NCBI RefSeq assembly: GCF_003687725.1
Contig: NZ_RDOJ01000004.1
Coordinates: 62,001 to 126,000 of the forward strand
Source: Faecalibacter macacae
GTDB taxonomy: Bacteria > Bacteroidota > Bacteroidia > Flavobacteriales > Weeksellaceae
Length of the DNA stretch: 64,000 bases
Reading direction: 5' to 3'
The translations under genes were made by a program, and so were the position numbers. Positions 17,738 to 26,489 of the stretch are shown here, piece after piece. The number at the start of each line of letters is the position of its first letter. Within the stretch, counting starts at the first letter, position 1. The notes under the pieces were generated by a model. The model had not been told where the DNA came from. It was given only the letters and a program-made list of their open reading frames with translations, and ran no database searches.

Positions 17738-18064
17738 ATGGCATTAACAGAAGATCAAATCGATGCTATTGGAGAACAATTGGTAGGAAAATTTAAACAA
17801 ATTTTTGATCCAGAGATTCCAGTAGATATTTACGAATTAGGTTTAATCTACGACGCACATATCAACGAGGAAGGTGAAGTAAAGGTTACCATGACTTTAA
17901 CATCTCCTAACTGTCCAGTTGCTGAATCACTTCCATTAGAGGTTGAGCAAAAAGTTGAGGAAATTGAAGGCGTTACGAAAGCGTACGTCGAAATTACATT
18001 CGAACCAACTTGGGACAGAGATATGATGAGCGAAGAAGCAAAATTTGAATTAGGGATGTTATAA
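17738..18064 (+). CDS. MIP18/DUF59 family Fe-S assembly protein (SufT-like)
   Basis: I choose the ATG at 17738 (108 residues), because an earlier in-frame TTG sits inside the promoter. The protein is a single DUF59/MIP18 domain: IFDPEIPVDIYELGLIYDAH, then TLTSPNCPVAESLP with the conserved reactive cysteine, then a C-terminal FEPTWDRDMMSEEAKFELG. This family helps maturation of iron-sulfur proteins (SufT, PaaD, human CIAO2). In Flavobacteriia such a gene often accompanies suf genes, but none is visible here. The nuo operon downstream in this window would be a natural client. A palindrome next to the -7 box hints at repression. Confidence 0.88.
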   Translation: MALTEDQIDAIGEQLVGKFKQIFDPEIPVDIYELGLIYDAHINEEGEVKVTMTLTSPNCPVAESLPLEVEQKVEEIEGVTKAYVEITFEPTWDRDMMSEEAKFELGML

Positions 18065-18114
18065 TAACATTCCTAATTTTTTTTGTATCTTATGCAAAAT
18101 CTAAAATATTATCA

Positions 18115-19026
18115 ATGACTTTTTTATACGTAATTTTATTTATCGTAGCCGTATTAATTTTCTTAGGCATATTCACAGTAAAACAACAAACAGCCATTAT
18201 TGTCGAACGATTTGGAAAGTACCATAGTACAAGATCTTCGGGATTACAAATTAAAATTCCAGTTGTAGATAAAATTGCAGGAAAGGTTTCTCTAAAAATA
18301 CAACAATTAGATGTTTTGGTTGAAACAAAGACAAAAGATGATGTATTTATCAAAATCAAAGTATCAGTTCAATATCAAGTTATAAAAGATCAAGTTTATG
18401 ATGCATTTTATAAGCTAGATAATCCTTACACACAGATTACATCTTATGTTTTTGATGTAGTTCGTGCAGAGGTTCCAAAACTTCGTTTAGATGATGTTTT
18501 CGAAAAGAAAGACGATATAGCAATTGCAGTAAGAAACGAAGTGCAAGAAGCGATGAATACGTATGGATATGATATTATAAAAACGTTAGTTACAGATATT
18601 GATCCTGACGAGCAAGTTAAACATGCAATGAACCGAATTAATGCATCAGAAAGAGAAAAAATTGCTGCACAATACGAAGGAGATGCACAACGTATTTTAA
18701 TTGTTGAAAAAGCTAGAGCCGAAGCTGAGTCAAAACGTTTACAAGGACAAGGTATTGCAGATCAAAGACGTGAAATTGCTAAAGGTTTATTAGAATCTGT
18801 TGATGTATTAAATGGAGTAGGAATATCATCGCAAGAAGCATCAGCATTAATTGTTGTTACACAACATTATGATACGCTTCAGGCTATAGGCGAAAAATCA
18901 GGAAGTAAATTAGTTCTTCTTCCTAATTCCCCAACAGCAGCATCTGAAATGTTAAATACAATGGTAACATCATTTACAGCAGCACAGGAATTAAATAATG
19001 ATAACAACAACAAAAAAGGCTCTTAA
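18115..19026 (+). CDS. SPFH/Band 7 membrane protein (stomatin/QmcA-like)
   Basis: A 303-residue protein with one N-terminal membrane helix (residues 3-20), then the SPFH core beginning VKQQTAIIVERFGKYH. A long Ala/Glu/Arg-rich coiled coil follows (about 170-230, REKIAAQYEGDAQRILIVEKARAEAESKRLQGQG). The length and GQGIADQRREIAKGL segment match the stomatin-like QmcA/HflC-related branch. Such proteins form large oligomeric membrane cages, often controlling FtsH or organising membrane microdomains. It lies 50 bp after the SufT-like gene in the same direction without a visible terminator between them, so co-transcription is possible. Its stop codon lies inside the terminator hairpin. Confidence 0.9.
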   Translation: MTFLYVILFIVAVLIFLGIFTVKQQTAIIVERFGKYHSTRSSGLQIKIPVVDKIAGKVSLKIQQLDVLVETKTKDDVFIKIKVSVQYQVIKDQVYDAFYKLDNPYTQITSYVFDVVRAEVPKLRLDDVFEKKDDIAIAVRNEVQEAMNTYGYDIIKTLVTDIDPDEQVKHAMNRINASEREKIAAQYEGDAQRILIVEKARAEAESKRLQGQGIADQRREIAKGLLESVDVLNGVGISSQEASALIVVTQHYDTLQAIGEKSGSKLVLLPNSPTAASEMLNTMVTSFTAAQELNNDNNNKKGS

Positions 19027-19040
19027 TAGAGCCTTTTTTT
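19012..19040 (+). terminator. terminator overlapping the SPFH gene stop codon
   Basis: AAAAAAGGCTCT (19012-19023) pairs with AGAGCCTTTTTT (19028-19039). The TAA stop lies at the end of the stem and in the loop. Confidence 0.85.
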
Positions 19041-19054
19041 ATTTATATATTGTT

Positions 19055-19636
19055 TTAATTATATACAGGTTGGTGATTTATATTTTGGGTAAATTTTCTG
19101 ACAGAATTATAAATGTAAAAGATTAAAAATCCAGAGATTAAAAAAGAAGTTCCATCAAGATATGGGATGAAATTTACTAGTCTGGTTGGTAACCAAACTA
19201 AACTAAAACCTAAGAAAATTAATAAGAAGCCTAAACCAATCATTATATAGGCTGAAGAACTATTTCTTTCAAAAAATTCAATTCCAAAATTAATAGAGAA
19301 TATGGCTCTAAAAATAAAGTAAATACCAATGTAAAAAGAAGTTATATCTTGGTTTGTAAAAGGTTCTGATATTAGTAGAATTCCGATTATATAGGTTAAT
19401 AATCCAAAAGAAAAACTCCACTTCCAATTAGTAAAAATTGATTTATTTCTGACAGAAAATAAAATTTCTAAAACTCCAGAAATCATAAAAATGATACTAA
19501 AAATAGTTTTCATTGTGTTTATTTCTTTTACCAGATTAAAATATGTAATCATTCCAATGATTAAAAAGGTTAATCCTATAATAAAAGGAGGAAAATTTAG
19601 AGAATAAGGGCTATCAAGGTTTTTATTTGAATTCAT
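19055..19636 (-). CDS. HdeD-like (DUF308) membrane protein
   Basis: A 193-residue protein with about six membrane helices (from FIIGLTFLIIGMITYF onward) arranged as repeated two-helix units with small residues, the layout of the DUF308/HdeD family. HdeD is linked to acid resistance in enterobacteria, but in other bacteria the role is not known. It is a single gene convergent with the SPFH gene and divergent from HMG-CoA synthase. The family call rests on topology and repeat pattern rather than on a strict motif. Confidence 0.65.
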   Translation of the reverse strand: MNSNKNLDSPYSLNFPPFIIGLTFLIIGMITYFNLVKEINTMKTIFSIIFMISGVLEILFSVRNKSIFTNWKWSFSFGLLTYIIGILLISEPFTNQDITSFYIGIYFIFRAIFSINFGIEFFERNSSSAYIMIGLGFLLIFLGFSLVWLPTRLVNFIPYLDGTSFLISGFLIFYIYNSVRKFTQNINHQPVYN

Positions 19637-19765
19637 AGGTTAAGGTTTTAGTTGTTATTGGGTTAAGTAATTAACAATATAGTAATAATTAATTAATTTC
19701 TATAGAAATCCTTTAATATTTTAATATTAAAAGAGTTAGTGCATTCGATTTACGACTAATAACTT

Positions 19766-19773
19766 TAAATTTG
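19766..19773 (+). promoter_or_regulatory. -7 promoter element of the HMG-CoA synthase gene
   Basis: A perfect TAAATTTG box, 21 bp before the start codon. The -33 region is not clear. Confidence 0.5.
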
Positions 19774-19794
19774 ATTTATTAAAATAAAATAAAA

Positions 19795-21120
19795 ATGAAA
19801 GTAGGGATAGAAGCCGTAACTATATATATACCAATAAATTACTTGCCAATTAAAATACTAGCAGAAAAAAGAAATATAGATCCAGATAAGTTGGAGCTAG
19901 GTTTAGGTTTAAAAAAGATGGCAATTCTTGATGCTGATGAAGATACTGCAACAATTTCTGCCGAAGCTTTATTAAAGCTATTTCAAGAATATTCTATCGA
20001 CCCTAAAATGATAGGTCGTATTTATTTAGGAACTGAAAGTTCTTTAGATGGAGCAAAATCTACTGCAACATATGCAGTGCAATTGGTTGAACAAGTACTT
20101 GCTGAAAAATTTGGAGAAAGAGTTTTTAAACATACAGATGTTGTAGATATGACTTTTGCTTGTATTGGTGGAGTTGATGCAATGCATAATTCTATTGATT
20201 ATGTACGAGTTAATCCAGATAAAAAAGCAATTGTTATCGCGGCTGATTATGCAAAATATGGTTTAGAATCTACCGGAGAATATACACAAGGAGCTGGAGC
20301 GGTTGCTGTTTTAATTTCTAACGAGCCAAACTTAATAGAGATTGAAAATAAATGGGGTGTTGGAATGGAATCTGTTTTTGATTTCTTTAAACCACGTCAA
20401 TTAGCTACAGATAATACAATTTTATCTACTTTAAATACAACAAAAACTGAGGTTGAGATTTTCTCAGACGAACCAGTTTTTGATGGTCAATATTCTAATG
20501 AATGTTACAAAGATCGTGTTCGCGAAGCGTATTTTAACTTCAAAGAAAAATACAATGTAACAGGGAAATTATACGAAGATTGGCGCTATATCGCTTTTCA
20601 TTTACCTTATGCTTTTCAAGGAAAACGTATGTTTAACGATGTTTTTGCTTTAGAAAATGGAGAAGAAAATTCTGCTGAAAACTTAAAAGTTATTTCTAAA
20701 TCTGATGTATATAAACAATTAGTTAAGGAGAAATTAGAAGCAACGCAACGTGCATCTTCAGAGATTGGTAATATGTACACAGCTTCAATTTTTACAGCTT
20801 TATTATCAGCATTACAAGTAAGTTTTGACAATCAGGAAGAATTAGCTGGCCAAAAGATTGGTTTCATAGGTTACGGTTCAGGTTCAAAATCAAAAGTATT
20901 TGAAGGTATCGTTTCTGAAAATTGGAAAAATGTAATGGAAAAAGTGAATTTGTTTGAAATGTTATCAAATCGTACCGAAATTACTTATCAACAATATGAA
21001 GATCTGCATAATAAAGTGTTAAAAACACCTATTAATCCTAGAAAAGGATTTGCATTATCAAAAATTGAAAAAGAAATCCCTAATTTAGAAGGCGCAAGAT
21101 ATTACACAAACAAATCATAA
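19795..21120 (+). CDS. hydroxymethylglutaryl-CoA synthase
   Basis: A 441-residue thiolase-fold enzyme that joins acetyl-CoA and acetoacetyl-CoA into HMG-CoA, the first committed step of the mevalonate pathway. The nucleophile is Cys123 in DMTFACIGGVDAM. The N-terminal VGIEAVTIYIP and the GTESSLDGAKS segment are family hallmarks, and YGSGSKSKVFEG near the C-terminus is conserved. Flavobacteriia make isoprenoids through mevalonate, consistent with this gene. It is followed 7 bp later by a prolyl oligopeptidase gene, so the two are co-transcribed although their functions appear unrelated. Confidence 0.92.
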   Translation: MKVGIEAVTIYIPINYLPIKILAEKRNIDPDKLELGLGLKKMAILDADEDTATISAEALLKLFQEYSIDPKMIGRIYLGTESSLDGAKSTATYAVQLVEQVLAEKFGERVFKHTDVVDMTFACIGGVDAMHNSIDYVRVNPDKKAIVIAADYAKYGLESTGEYTQGAGAVAVLISNEPNLIEIENKWGVGMESVFDFFKPRQLATDNTILSTLNTTKTEVEIFSDEPVFDGQYSNECYKDRVREAYFNFKEKYNVTGKLYEDWRYIAFHLPYAFQGKRMFNDVFALENGEENSAENLKVISKSDVYKQLVKEKLEATQRASSEIGNMYTASIFTALLSALQVSFDNQEELAGQKIGFIGYGSGSKSKVFEGIVSENWKNVMEKVNLFEMLSNRTEITYQQYEDLHNKVLKTPINPRKGFALSKIEKEIPNLEGARYYTNKS

Positions 21121-21127
21121 TTAGTAA

Positions 21128-23242
21128 ATGAAGAAAAAGGCTTTAATTTTATTTAACCTTGCATTAATGACAACTATGAATGCTCAGAGTTATAAGAAAA
21201 GTTACCCAGAAACGAAAGAAATTAACCACGTTGATAAGTATTTTGATGCTGAAGTAAAAGATCCTTACCGTTGGTTAGAGGACGATTTATCTGATGCTAC
21301 AAAGAAGTGGGTTATTGAACAAAATAAAGCAACTTATGCTTATTTAAATGAAATTCCTTTACGTGCTCAGTTAAAAAAATCATTAACTGAAATCTATAAT
21401 TACGAAAAAATTTCAACTCCGTACAAAGAAGGAGATTTTACATATTACTACAAAAACGATGGTTTACAACAGCATTCTGTTTTATATCGTAAGTTAGGTG
21501 AAGATGGAAAAGAAGAAGTTTTCTTAGACCCTAACACTTTTTCAAAAGATGGTTCAACTTCTTTATCTGACGTATCATTTTCAAAAGATGGTTCTTTAGT
21601 AGCTTATTCAATTTCTGAAGGAGGTTCTGATTGGAGAAAAGTAATCGTTTTAAATGCAAAAGATAAATCAGTTGTTGGTCAAACTTTAGTTGATGTTAAA
21701 TTTTCAGGAATTGCATGGAAAGGAAACGAAGGTTTTTACTATTCTTCTTACGATAAACCAACTGGATCAGAATTATCTCAGAAAACAGATCAACATAAAT
21801 TATATTTCCACAAATTAGGAACTGCTCAAAAGAAGGACAAATTAATCTTTGGTGGTGATATTACACGTCGTTATGTTGGTGCATACTTAACGGATGACGA
21901 ACGTTTTTTAATCATTTCAGCAGCGAATACTACGACTGGAAACGAATTATATTATCAAGATTTATCTGTTGAAAATTCACCAATTAAAAATATTTTAGGT
22001 GATTTTAATTCGAATACTAATGTAATTGATAATGATGGTGAGACTTTCTATTTAATGACAAATAGAAATGCACCAAATAATAAGCTAGTAAAAGTTAATT
22101 TATCAACTATTGCTAATGATACAACTTGGGAAACTGTACTTCCTGAAACGAAAGATGTTTTATCGGTTTCTACAGCTGGTGGATATTTATTTGCAAAATA
22201 CTTACGTGATGCAGTTTCGGTTGTTGAACAATACAAATACGACGGAACAAAAGTTCGTCAAATCGAATTACCTGGTGTAGGAACAGCTTCTGGTTTTGGA
22301 GGAAAGAAAGAAGATAAAGAAATTTACTTCGGATTTTCTAATTACGTTACACCATCTACAAGTTATAAATTAAATGTAGAGAATGGAACATCTAATGTTT
22401 ACATTAAACCAAATGTAAAATTCAATACAGAAGATTATATTTCTGAACAAGTTTTTTATACGTCTAAAGATGGAACTAAAGTTCCGATGATTATCACGTA
22501 TAAGAAAGGTTTAAAGAAAAATGGTAAAAATCCTACAATTGTTTACGGTTACGGCGGATTCAATATTTCATTAACTCCAGCTTTCAGTGCTACAACTGCT
22601 GCATGGGTTGCTAATGGAGGAATCTACGCGGTTGCAAACTTACGCGGAGGTGGAGAATATGGAAAAAAATGGCACGATGGAGGTCGTCAGTTCAATAAAT
22701 TAAACGTATTTGACGATTTTATCGCTGCTGCAGAATATTTACAAACAAATAATTACACTTCACCAGATTATACTGCATTATCAGGAGGATCTAACGGAGG
22801 TTTATTAGTTGGCGCAACAATGACAATTAATCCTAAAATTGCTAAAGTAGCTTTACCTGCTGTTGGAGTTTTAGACATGTTACGTTACCACACATTTACT
22901 GCTGGTGCAGGTTGGGGATACGATTACGGTACAGCAAATGATTCGAAAGAAATGTTTGATTACTTAAAAGCTTATTCGCCTGTTCACAACGTAAAAGAAG
23001 GTGTTTGTTACCCTGCGACTTTAGTAACTACTGGAGATCACGATGATCGTGTAGTTCCTGCTCACTCGTACAAGTTTGCGGCAGAGTTACAAAAGAAACA
23101 AGCGTGTGATAATCCTGTAATGATTCGTATCGAAACCAAAGCTGGTCATGGTGCAGGCCGTTCTACAGAAGTTATTATCAACGAAACGGTAGATAAATAC
23201 GCGTTTACATTATGGAATATGGGTATTAAGAAATTAAAATAA
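21128..23242 (+). CDS. prolyl oligopeptidase, exported (S9A)
   Basis: A 704-residue serine peptidase that cleaves short peptides after proline. It has a signal peptide (MKKKALILFNLALMTTMNAQ), which places it in the periplasm. The N-terminal part is a beta-propeller (repeats such as SLSDVSFSKDGSLVAYSIS). The C-terminal alpha/beta hydrolase carries the serine in SGGSNGGLL, the aspartate in TTGDHDDRVVPAHS and the histidine in KAGHGAGRST. This closely resembles the well-known prolyl endopeptidase of Elizabethkingia meningoseptica. It is translated 7 bp after HMG-CoA synthase and ends before a hairpin that is repeated again one gene later. Confidence 0.95.
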   Translation: MKKKALILFNLALMTTMNAQSYKKSYPETKEINHVDKYFDAEVKDPYRWLEDDLSDATKKWVIEQNKATYAYLNEIPLRAQLKKSLTEIYNYEKISTPYKEGDFTYYYKNDGLQQHSVLYRKLGEDGKEEVFLDPNTFSKDGSTSLSDVSFSKDGSLVAYSISEGGSDWRKVIVLNAKDKSVVGQTLVDVKFSGIAWKGNEGFYYSSYDKPTGSELSQKTDQHKLYFHKLGTAQKKDKLIFGGDITRRYVGAYLTDDERFLIISAANTTTGNELYYQDLSVENSPIKNILGDFNSNTNVIDNDGETFYLMTNRNAPNNKLVKVNLSTIANDTTWETVLPETKDVLSVSTAGGYLFAKYLRDAVSVVEQYKYDGTKVRQIELPGVGTASGFGGKKEDKEIYFGFSNYVTPSTSYKLNVENGTSNVYIKPNVKFNTEDYISEQVFYTSKDGTKVPMIITYKKGLKKNGKNPTIVYGYGGFNISLTPAFSATTAAWVANGGIYAVANLRGGGEYGKKWHDGGRQFNKLNVFDDFIAAAEYLQTNNYTSPDYTALSGGSNGGLLVGATMTINPKIAKVALPAVGVLDMLRYHTFTAGAGWGYDYGTANDSKEMFDYLKAYSPVHNVKEGVCYPATLVTTGDHDDRVVPAHSYKFAAELQKKQACDNPVMIRIETKAGHGAGRSTEVIINETVDKYAFTLWNMGIKKLK

Positions 23243-23266
23243 TTATTAAATTTCTATCATAATATT

Positions 23267-23299
23267 AAATCCATCTGTTAATTCAGGTGGATTTTTTTA
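23267..23299 (+). terminator. terminator, first copy of a duplicated unit
   Basis: AAATCCATCTG (23267-23277) pairs with CAGGTGGATTT (23284-23294) through one G-T pair, followed by a T run. An almost identical hairpin recurs at 24233. Confidence 0.8.
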
Positions 23300-23320
23300 T
23301 TTTCGTTGAAATTTACATTC

Positions 23321-24220
23321 ATGAAAAAAACAATTTTACTACTTACATTATTTGCGAGTTTCGCTAATGCACAATATATAAAAGAAGCAACAATTAAATT
23401 AAAAAAGATAGAGGAACCAATCAAAGTTTATGATTTAAGATATATAGATAAACTAATTTCTTTTAGAGCAGAAGATTTACCTAATGCTCTAGCGACAGCA
23501 AAAGTTAAACATATTGAGGATTTAAAATTTGATTCAATTAATTATTCGATTACAATCCCAGAATTGAAACAAACGTATAATACAGAAAATTTTACGTATC
23601 CGAATGGTGCTTATGAAACGCTTGAAAGTTTTATTGCTAAAACACCTTCAGATAAAATAATGTTTCCAAAAACCCATTATAAAGCTCTATATTATGAGTA
23701 TTCAAATGATTTAGTTCAATTTTTTGAACAAGGAAAAACTGATTTTCCAATCAAAAATTATTTTGCTGTAGTTCATAATGATGAAGTGTATTTAAATGTA
23801 AAAGCGATAATGAATAATCGTGCAGATGGAAACGGAAATTTATCAAAAGATATTCCTAATAATGGATTCTTAAGAGTAAAAGCGGGTACTGATGATTTCT
23901 TATATGTAGAAATGCCAATGACTAAAACAAGTACAACTTTTTTAGTTGGTGTTGCAGGTGGTTTAACAGCCGGTGTAGCTTCTGCTGCTGGAGGTGCAAT
24001 AATCGGAGGAGTTGCTTCAGGGCTTTCAAACGGAATGATTGGTATTGCTTCTCCTAATTTGATGAAAGGAATTGTTTTAGACGTAGAGAAAAAAGAATAT
24101 GATATTTTTAAGAATTGTAAAGATTTTAATACATTTTTAGAAGCTCAATCTACTTCAGCTATTGATTGTGACAAAGATTACAATATCAGTAATATTAGGG
24201 GTATAATGAATAAAATATAA
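23321..24220 (+). CDS. secreted hypothetical protein, paralogue A
   Basis: I choose the ATG at 23321 (299 residues), because it gives a clean signal peptide (MKKTILLLTLFASFANAQ); an earlier in-frame TTG at 23306 is unlikely. The mature protein starts YIKEATIKLKK and shares segments with the next gene: DSINYSITIPELKQT, NFTYPNGAYETLESF, FAVVHNDEVYLNVKAI. A Gly/Ala-rich hydrophobic hairpin at about residues 207-240 may insert into a membrane. A cysteine-bearing C-terminus (FKNCKDFNTFL, SAIDCDKDYN) suggests a disulphide. I do not recognise the family. It and the next gene are a tandem duplicate. Confidence 0.75.
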   Translation: MKKTILLLTLFASFANAQYIKEATIKLKKIEEPIKVYDLRYIDKLISFRAEDLPNALATAKVKHIEDLKFDSINYSITIPELKQTYNTENFTYPNGAYETLESFIAKTPSDKIMFPKTHYKALYYEYSNDLVQFFEQGKTDFPIKNYFAVVHNDEVYLNVKAIMNNRADGNGNLSKDIPNNGFLRVKAGTDDFLYVEMPMTKTSTTFLVGVAGGLTAGVASAAGGAIIGGVASGLSNGMIGIASPNLMKGIVLDVEKKEYDIFKNCKDFNTFLEAQSTSAIDCDKDYNISNIRGIMNKI

Positions 24221-24232
24221 ACCAATTTAATC

Positions 24233-24263
24233 AAATCCATCTGTTAATTCAGGTGGATTTTTT
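24233..24263 (+). terminator. terminator, second copy of a duplicated unit
   Basis: AAATCCATCTG (24233-24243) and CAGGTGGATTT (24250-24260) form the same stem as at 23267. The identity continues through the loop (TTAATT) and T run. Confidence 0.8.
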
Positions 24264-24288
24264 ATTTTAGATGAAATTTAATTTAAAC

Positions 24289-25137
24289 ATGAAGAAATTA
24301 TTATCTCTACTTATTTTATGCTCCAGCTTTACATTTGGACAATATGTTAAAGACGCTGTTTTTAAATTAAAAAAAGATGGAAAAATAATAAAAGCTAAAG
24401 ATGTTATTTTCCAAAAAGATGGATATGATTATAATGAATTTAATGATCCTTTTGTAAATCTATATTTGTTAAAGAGTGATGCAGATATTTCATTTGATTC
24501 TGTTAATTATTCGACTTCAGTTCCTGAATTAAAACAAACTTTTTTTAAAAATTCTTTTCCAGAAGGAGTGTATGAAACTATAGATGACTTTAATAAAAAG
24601 CAACCAACTTCTACAGAAAGAATAGAAGCAAAGGAAGATGGAGAAGGTGTCTATAATAATCCAAAAGACTTGATGTTATTTAAGTATATTGATAAAAAAC
24701 AATTGGTGAAAACTCCTTTTGCTGTTGTTTATAATGGAGATGTATATTTTAATTTAAAAAGTATTAACAAATTAGAGTCTAAGGATATGAAAGTTACGAT
24801 TCCTGTAATTATGAATCGATTTATTAGAATTAGATATGAAGATGATAATTATTTTTATTCAGAATTTTATCCTAAAAAAAGAGAGGCAGGTTCTAATGTG
24901 TTAATGTATGGAGGAGGTGCATTAGGTGCATTGATAGCAACAAATGCAATGTCTAAAACCAAACCAGGAAAAAGCATTCCATTTATTTTATTAAAAGGAG
25001 AAGATAAATTTTATCAGCTTGATAATTGTTTAAATTTTAATGAATTTTTAGGTGGAAAAATAAATTCAAAAATTGAATGTAATGGCAAAAATGAGCTTAA
25101 CCCTAAAACAATAAGAAACATTTTAATTAAAGAATAA
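24289..25137 (+). CDS. secreted hypothetical protein, paralogue B
   Basis: The ATG at 24289 (282 residues) gives the best signal peptide (MKKLLSLLILCSSFTFGQ); an in-frame ATG at 24271 exists but is less fitting. The mature protein begins YVKDAVFKLKKDG, like paralogue A. It shares DSVNYSTSVPELKQT, PEGVYETIDDF and FAVVYNGDVYFNLKSI. The hydrophobic region (VLMYGGGALGALIATNAM) is shorter than in A. The C-terminal pattern LDNCLNFNEFL...IECNGKNELNPKTIRNI matches A in cysteine positions. Its stop is 3 bp before the alcohol dehydrogenase start, so those two genes may be co-transcribed. Function unknown. Confidence 0.75.
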   Translation: MKKLLSLLILCSSFTFGQYVKDAVFKLKKDGKIIKAKDVIFQKDGYDYNEFNDPFVNLYLLKSDADISFDSVNYSTSVPELKQTFFKNSFPEGVYETIDDFNKKQPTSTERIEAKEDGEGVYNNPKDLMLFKYIDKKQLVKTPFAVVYNGDVYFNLKSINKLESKDMKVTIPVIMNRFIRIRYEDDNYFYSEFYPKKREAGSNVLMYGGGALGALIATNAMSKTKPGKSIPFILLKGEDKFYQLDNCLNFNEFLGGKINSKIECNGKNELNPKTIRNILIKE

Positions 25138-25140
25138 ACT

Positions 25141-26190
25141 ATGAACACAAAAGCATACGCAGCCTTTAACGATGCAGATCCGTTAGGGCCACATACAATT
25201 AAGAGAAGACATATTCATGCAAATGATGTAGCTATTGATATCGAATATTGTGGTGTTTGCCACAGTGATATACATACAGCAAAAGGAGATTGGGGAAGAC
25301 CAAATTATCCTGTTGTTCCGGGACATGAAATTATTGGTCGTGTAAAGGAAGTTGGAGCTGATGTAACTAAATTTAAAGTTGGCGATTTAGTTGGTGTTGG
25401 TTGTATGGTAGAATCTTGTAAAGAATGTGATCCTTGTAATCACGGAATCGAGCAATATTGCGAGAATGGATTTACAGGAACGTACAATTCTAAAAATTCG
25501 AAACACGGAGGAATCACTTACGGAGGATATTCTGATTATATCGTTGTGGAAGAAGATTTCGTTTTAAATGTACCAGAAAATATTGATGTAAAAGCTGCAG
25601 CGCCACTTTTATGCGCAGGGATTACAACATGGTCGCCTTTGCGTCATTGGAATGTAAAAGCAGGTGATAAAGTAGGTGTGATCGGTTTAGGTGGTTTAGG
25701 TCACATGGGAGTTAAATTTGCAAAAGCAATGGGTGCGCATGTCGTAATGATTACAACTTCTGCTTCTAAAGGAGAAGATGCAAAACAATTAGGAGCAGAT
25801 GAGGTTTTAATTTCTACAGATTCTGATCAGTTAAAAGCGCACAAAAATTCGTTTGACTTTTTACTAAATACAATTCCTGTTAAACACGATGTAAATCCTT
25901 ATTTAAACTTATTGAAGTTAGATAAAACCATGTGTTTAGTTGGTGCTATTGAGCCGTTAGAAGCAGTTGACGGTGGAAATTTAATCATGAAACGTAAAAA
26001 TCTTGCTGGTTCATTAATCGGAGGAATTAAAGAAACACAAGAAATGTTAGATTTCTGTGGAGAACATAATATCGTTTCTGATATTGAAATGATTGACATT
26101 CAGAATATCAATACAGCTTACGAGCGTATGATGAAATCGGATGTAAAATATCGTTTTGTTATTGATATCAAATCTTTAAATAACGCATAA
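25141..26190 (+). CDS. zinc-dependent alcohol dehydrogenase (YahK/cinnamyl-alcohol type)
   Basis: A 349-residue MDR enzyme. The catalytic zinc site is in CGVCHSDIHTAKGDWG and GHEIIGRV. Structural zinc cysteines lie in VESCKECDPCNHGIEQYC. The nucleotide fold is GVIGLGGLGHMGVKFAKAMG, followed by TTSASKGED, a pattern of NADPH-using cinnamyl-alcohol-type reductases such as E. coli YahK. It probably reduces a broad range of aldehydes, a detoxifying role by family. It differs clearly from the zinc ADH at 405-1448. It begins 3 bp after the preceding stop and ends before a bidirectional terminator. Confidence 0.92.
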   Translation: MNTKAYAAFNDADPLGPHTIKRRHIHANDVAIDIEYCGVCHSDIHTAKGDWGRPNYPVVPGHEIIGRVKEVGADVTKFKVGDLVGVGCMVESCKECDPCNHGIEQYCENGFTGTYNSKNSKHGGITYGGYSDYIVVEEDFVLNVPENIDVKAAAPLLCAGITTWSPLRHWNVKAGDKVGVIGLGGLGHMGVKFAKAMGAHVVMITTSASKGEDAKQLGADEVLISTDSDQLKAHKNSFDFLLNTIPVKHDVNPYLNLLKLDKTMCLVGAIEPLEAVDGGNLIMKRKNLAGSLIGGIKETQEMLDFCGEHNIVSDIEMIDIQNINTAYERMMKSDVKYRFVIDIKSLNNA

Positions 26191-26191
26191 A

Positions 26192-26217
26192 AAAAAGCCG
26201 CTCATTGAGCGGCTTTT
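26192..26217. terminator. bidirectional terminator
   Basis: AAAAGCCGCTCA (26193-26204) pairs with TGAGCGGCTTTT (26206-26217). It is shared by the alcohol dehydrogenase gene and the convergent lipoprotein operon. Confidence 0.88.
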
Positions 26218-26234
26218 CTATTATATAATAAGAA

Positions 26235-26465
26235 TTATTTTACTTCTTCTGTAGTAGCAGCTGTAGAATCAACTGTTACGTTTTCAACTGAATCAGCAGC
26301 AACCGCTGGAGTTTCAACTGCTGTAGAATCTAAAGCAACTGAATCTGTAACAACTGCAGTAGAATCAACTACTTGCTCTTCAACTGTAGTTTCTGTTTTC
26401 TCTCCACAAGAAACTGCTCCTAATGATAAAGTTGCAACTGCAACTAATGCGAAAAATTTGTTCAT
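26235..26465 (-). CDS. small Ser/Asp/Val-rich lipoprotein B
   Basis: A 76-residue lipoprotein. The signal peptide MNKFFALVAVATLSLGAVSC ends at lipidated Cys20. The mature part is low complexity and acidic, with irregular repeats of the form VDSTAV, TDSVAL, DSTAVE and ADSVEN and almost no basic or aromatic residues. It is the second gene of a two-gene operon with a paralogue 24 bp upstream. I know no function. Such extended acidic lipoproteins may be surface spacers. The repeat is encoded in DNA with repeated GAATCTA-like words, so length variation between strains is likely. Confidence 0.75.
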   Translation of the reverse strand: MNKFFALVAVATLSLGAVSCGEKTETTVEEQVVDSTAVVTDSVALDSTAVETPAVAADSVENVTVDSTAATTEEVK

Positions 26466-26489
26466 TTTATTATGTATTTATTTTATTAA

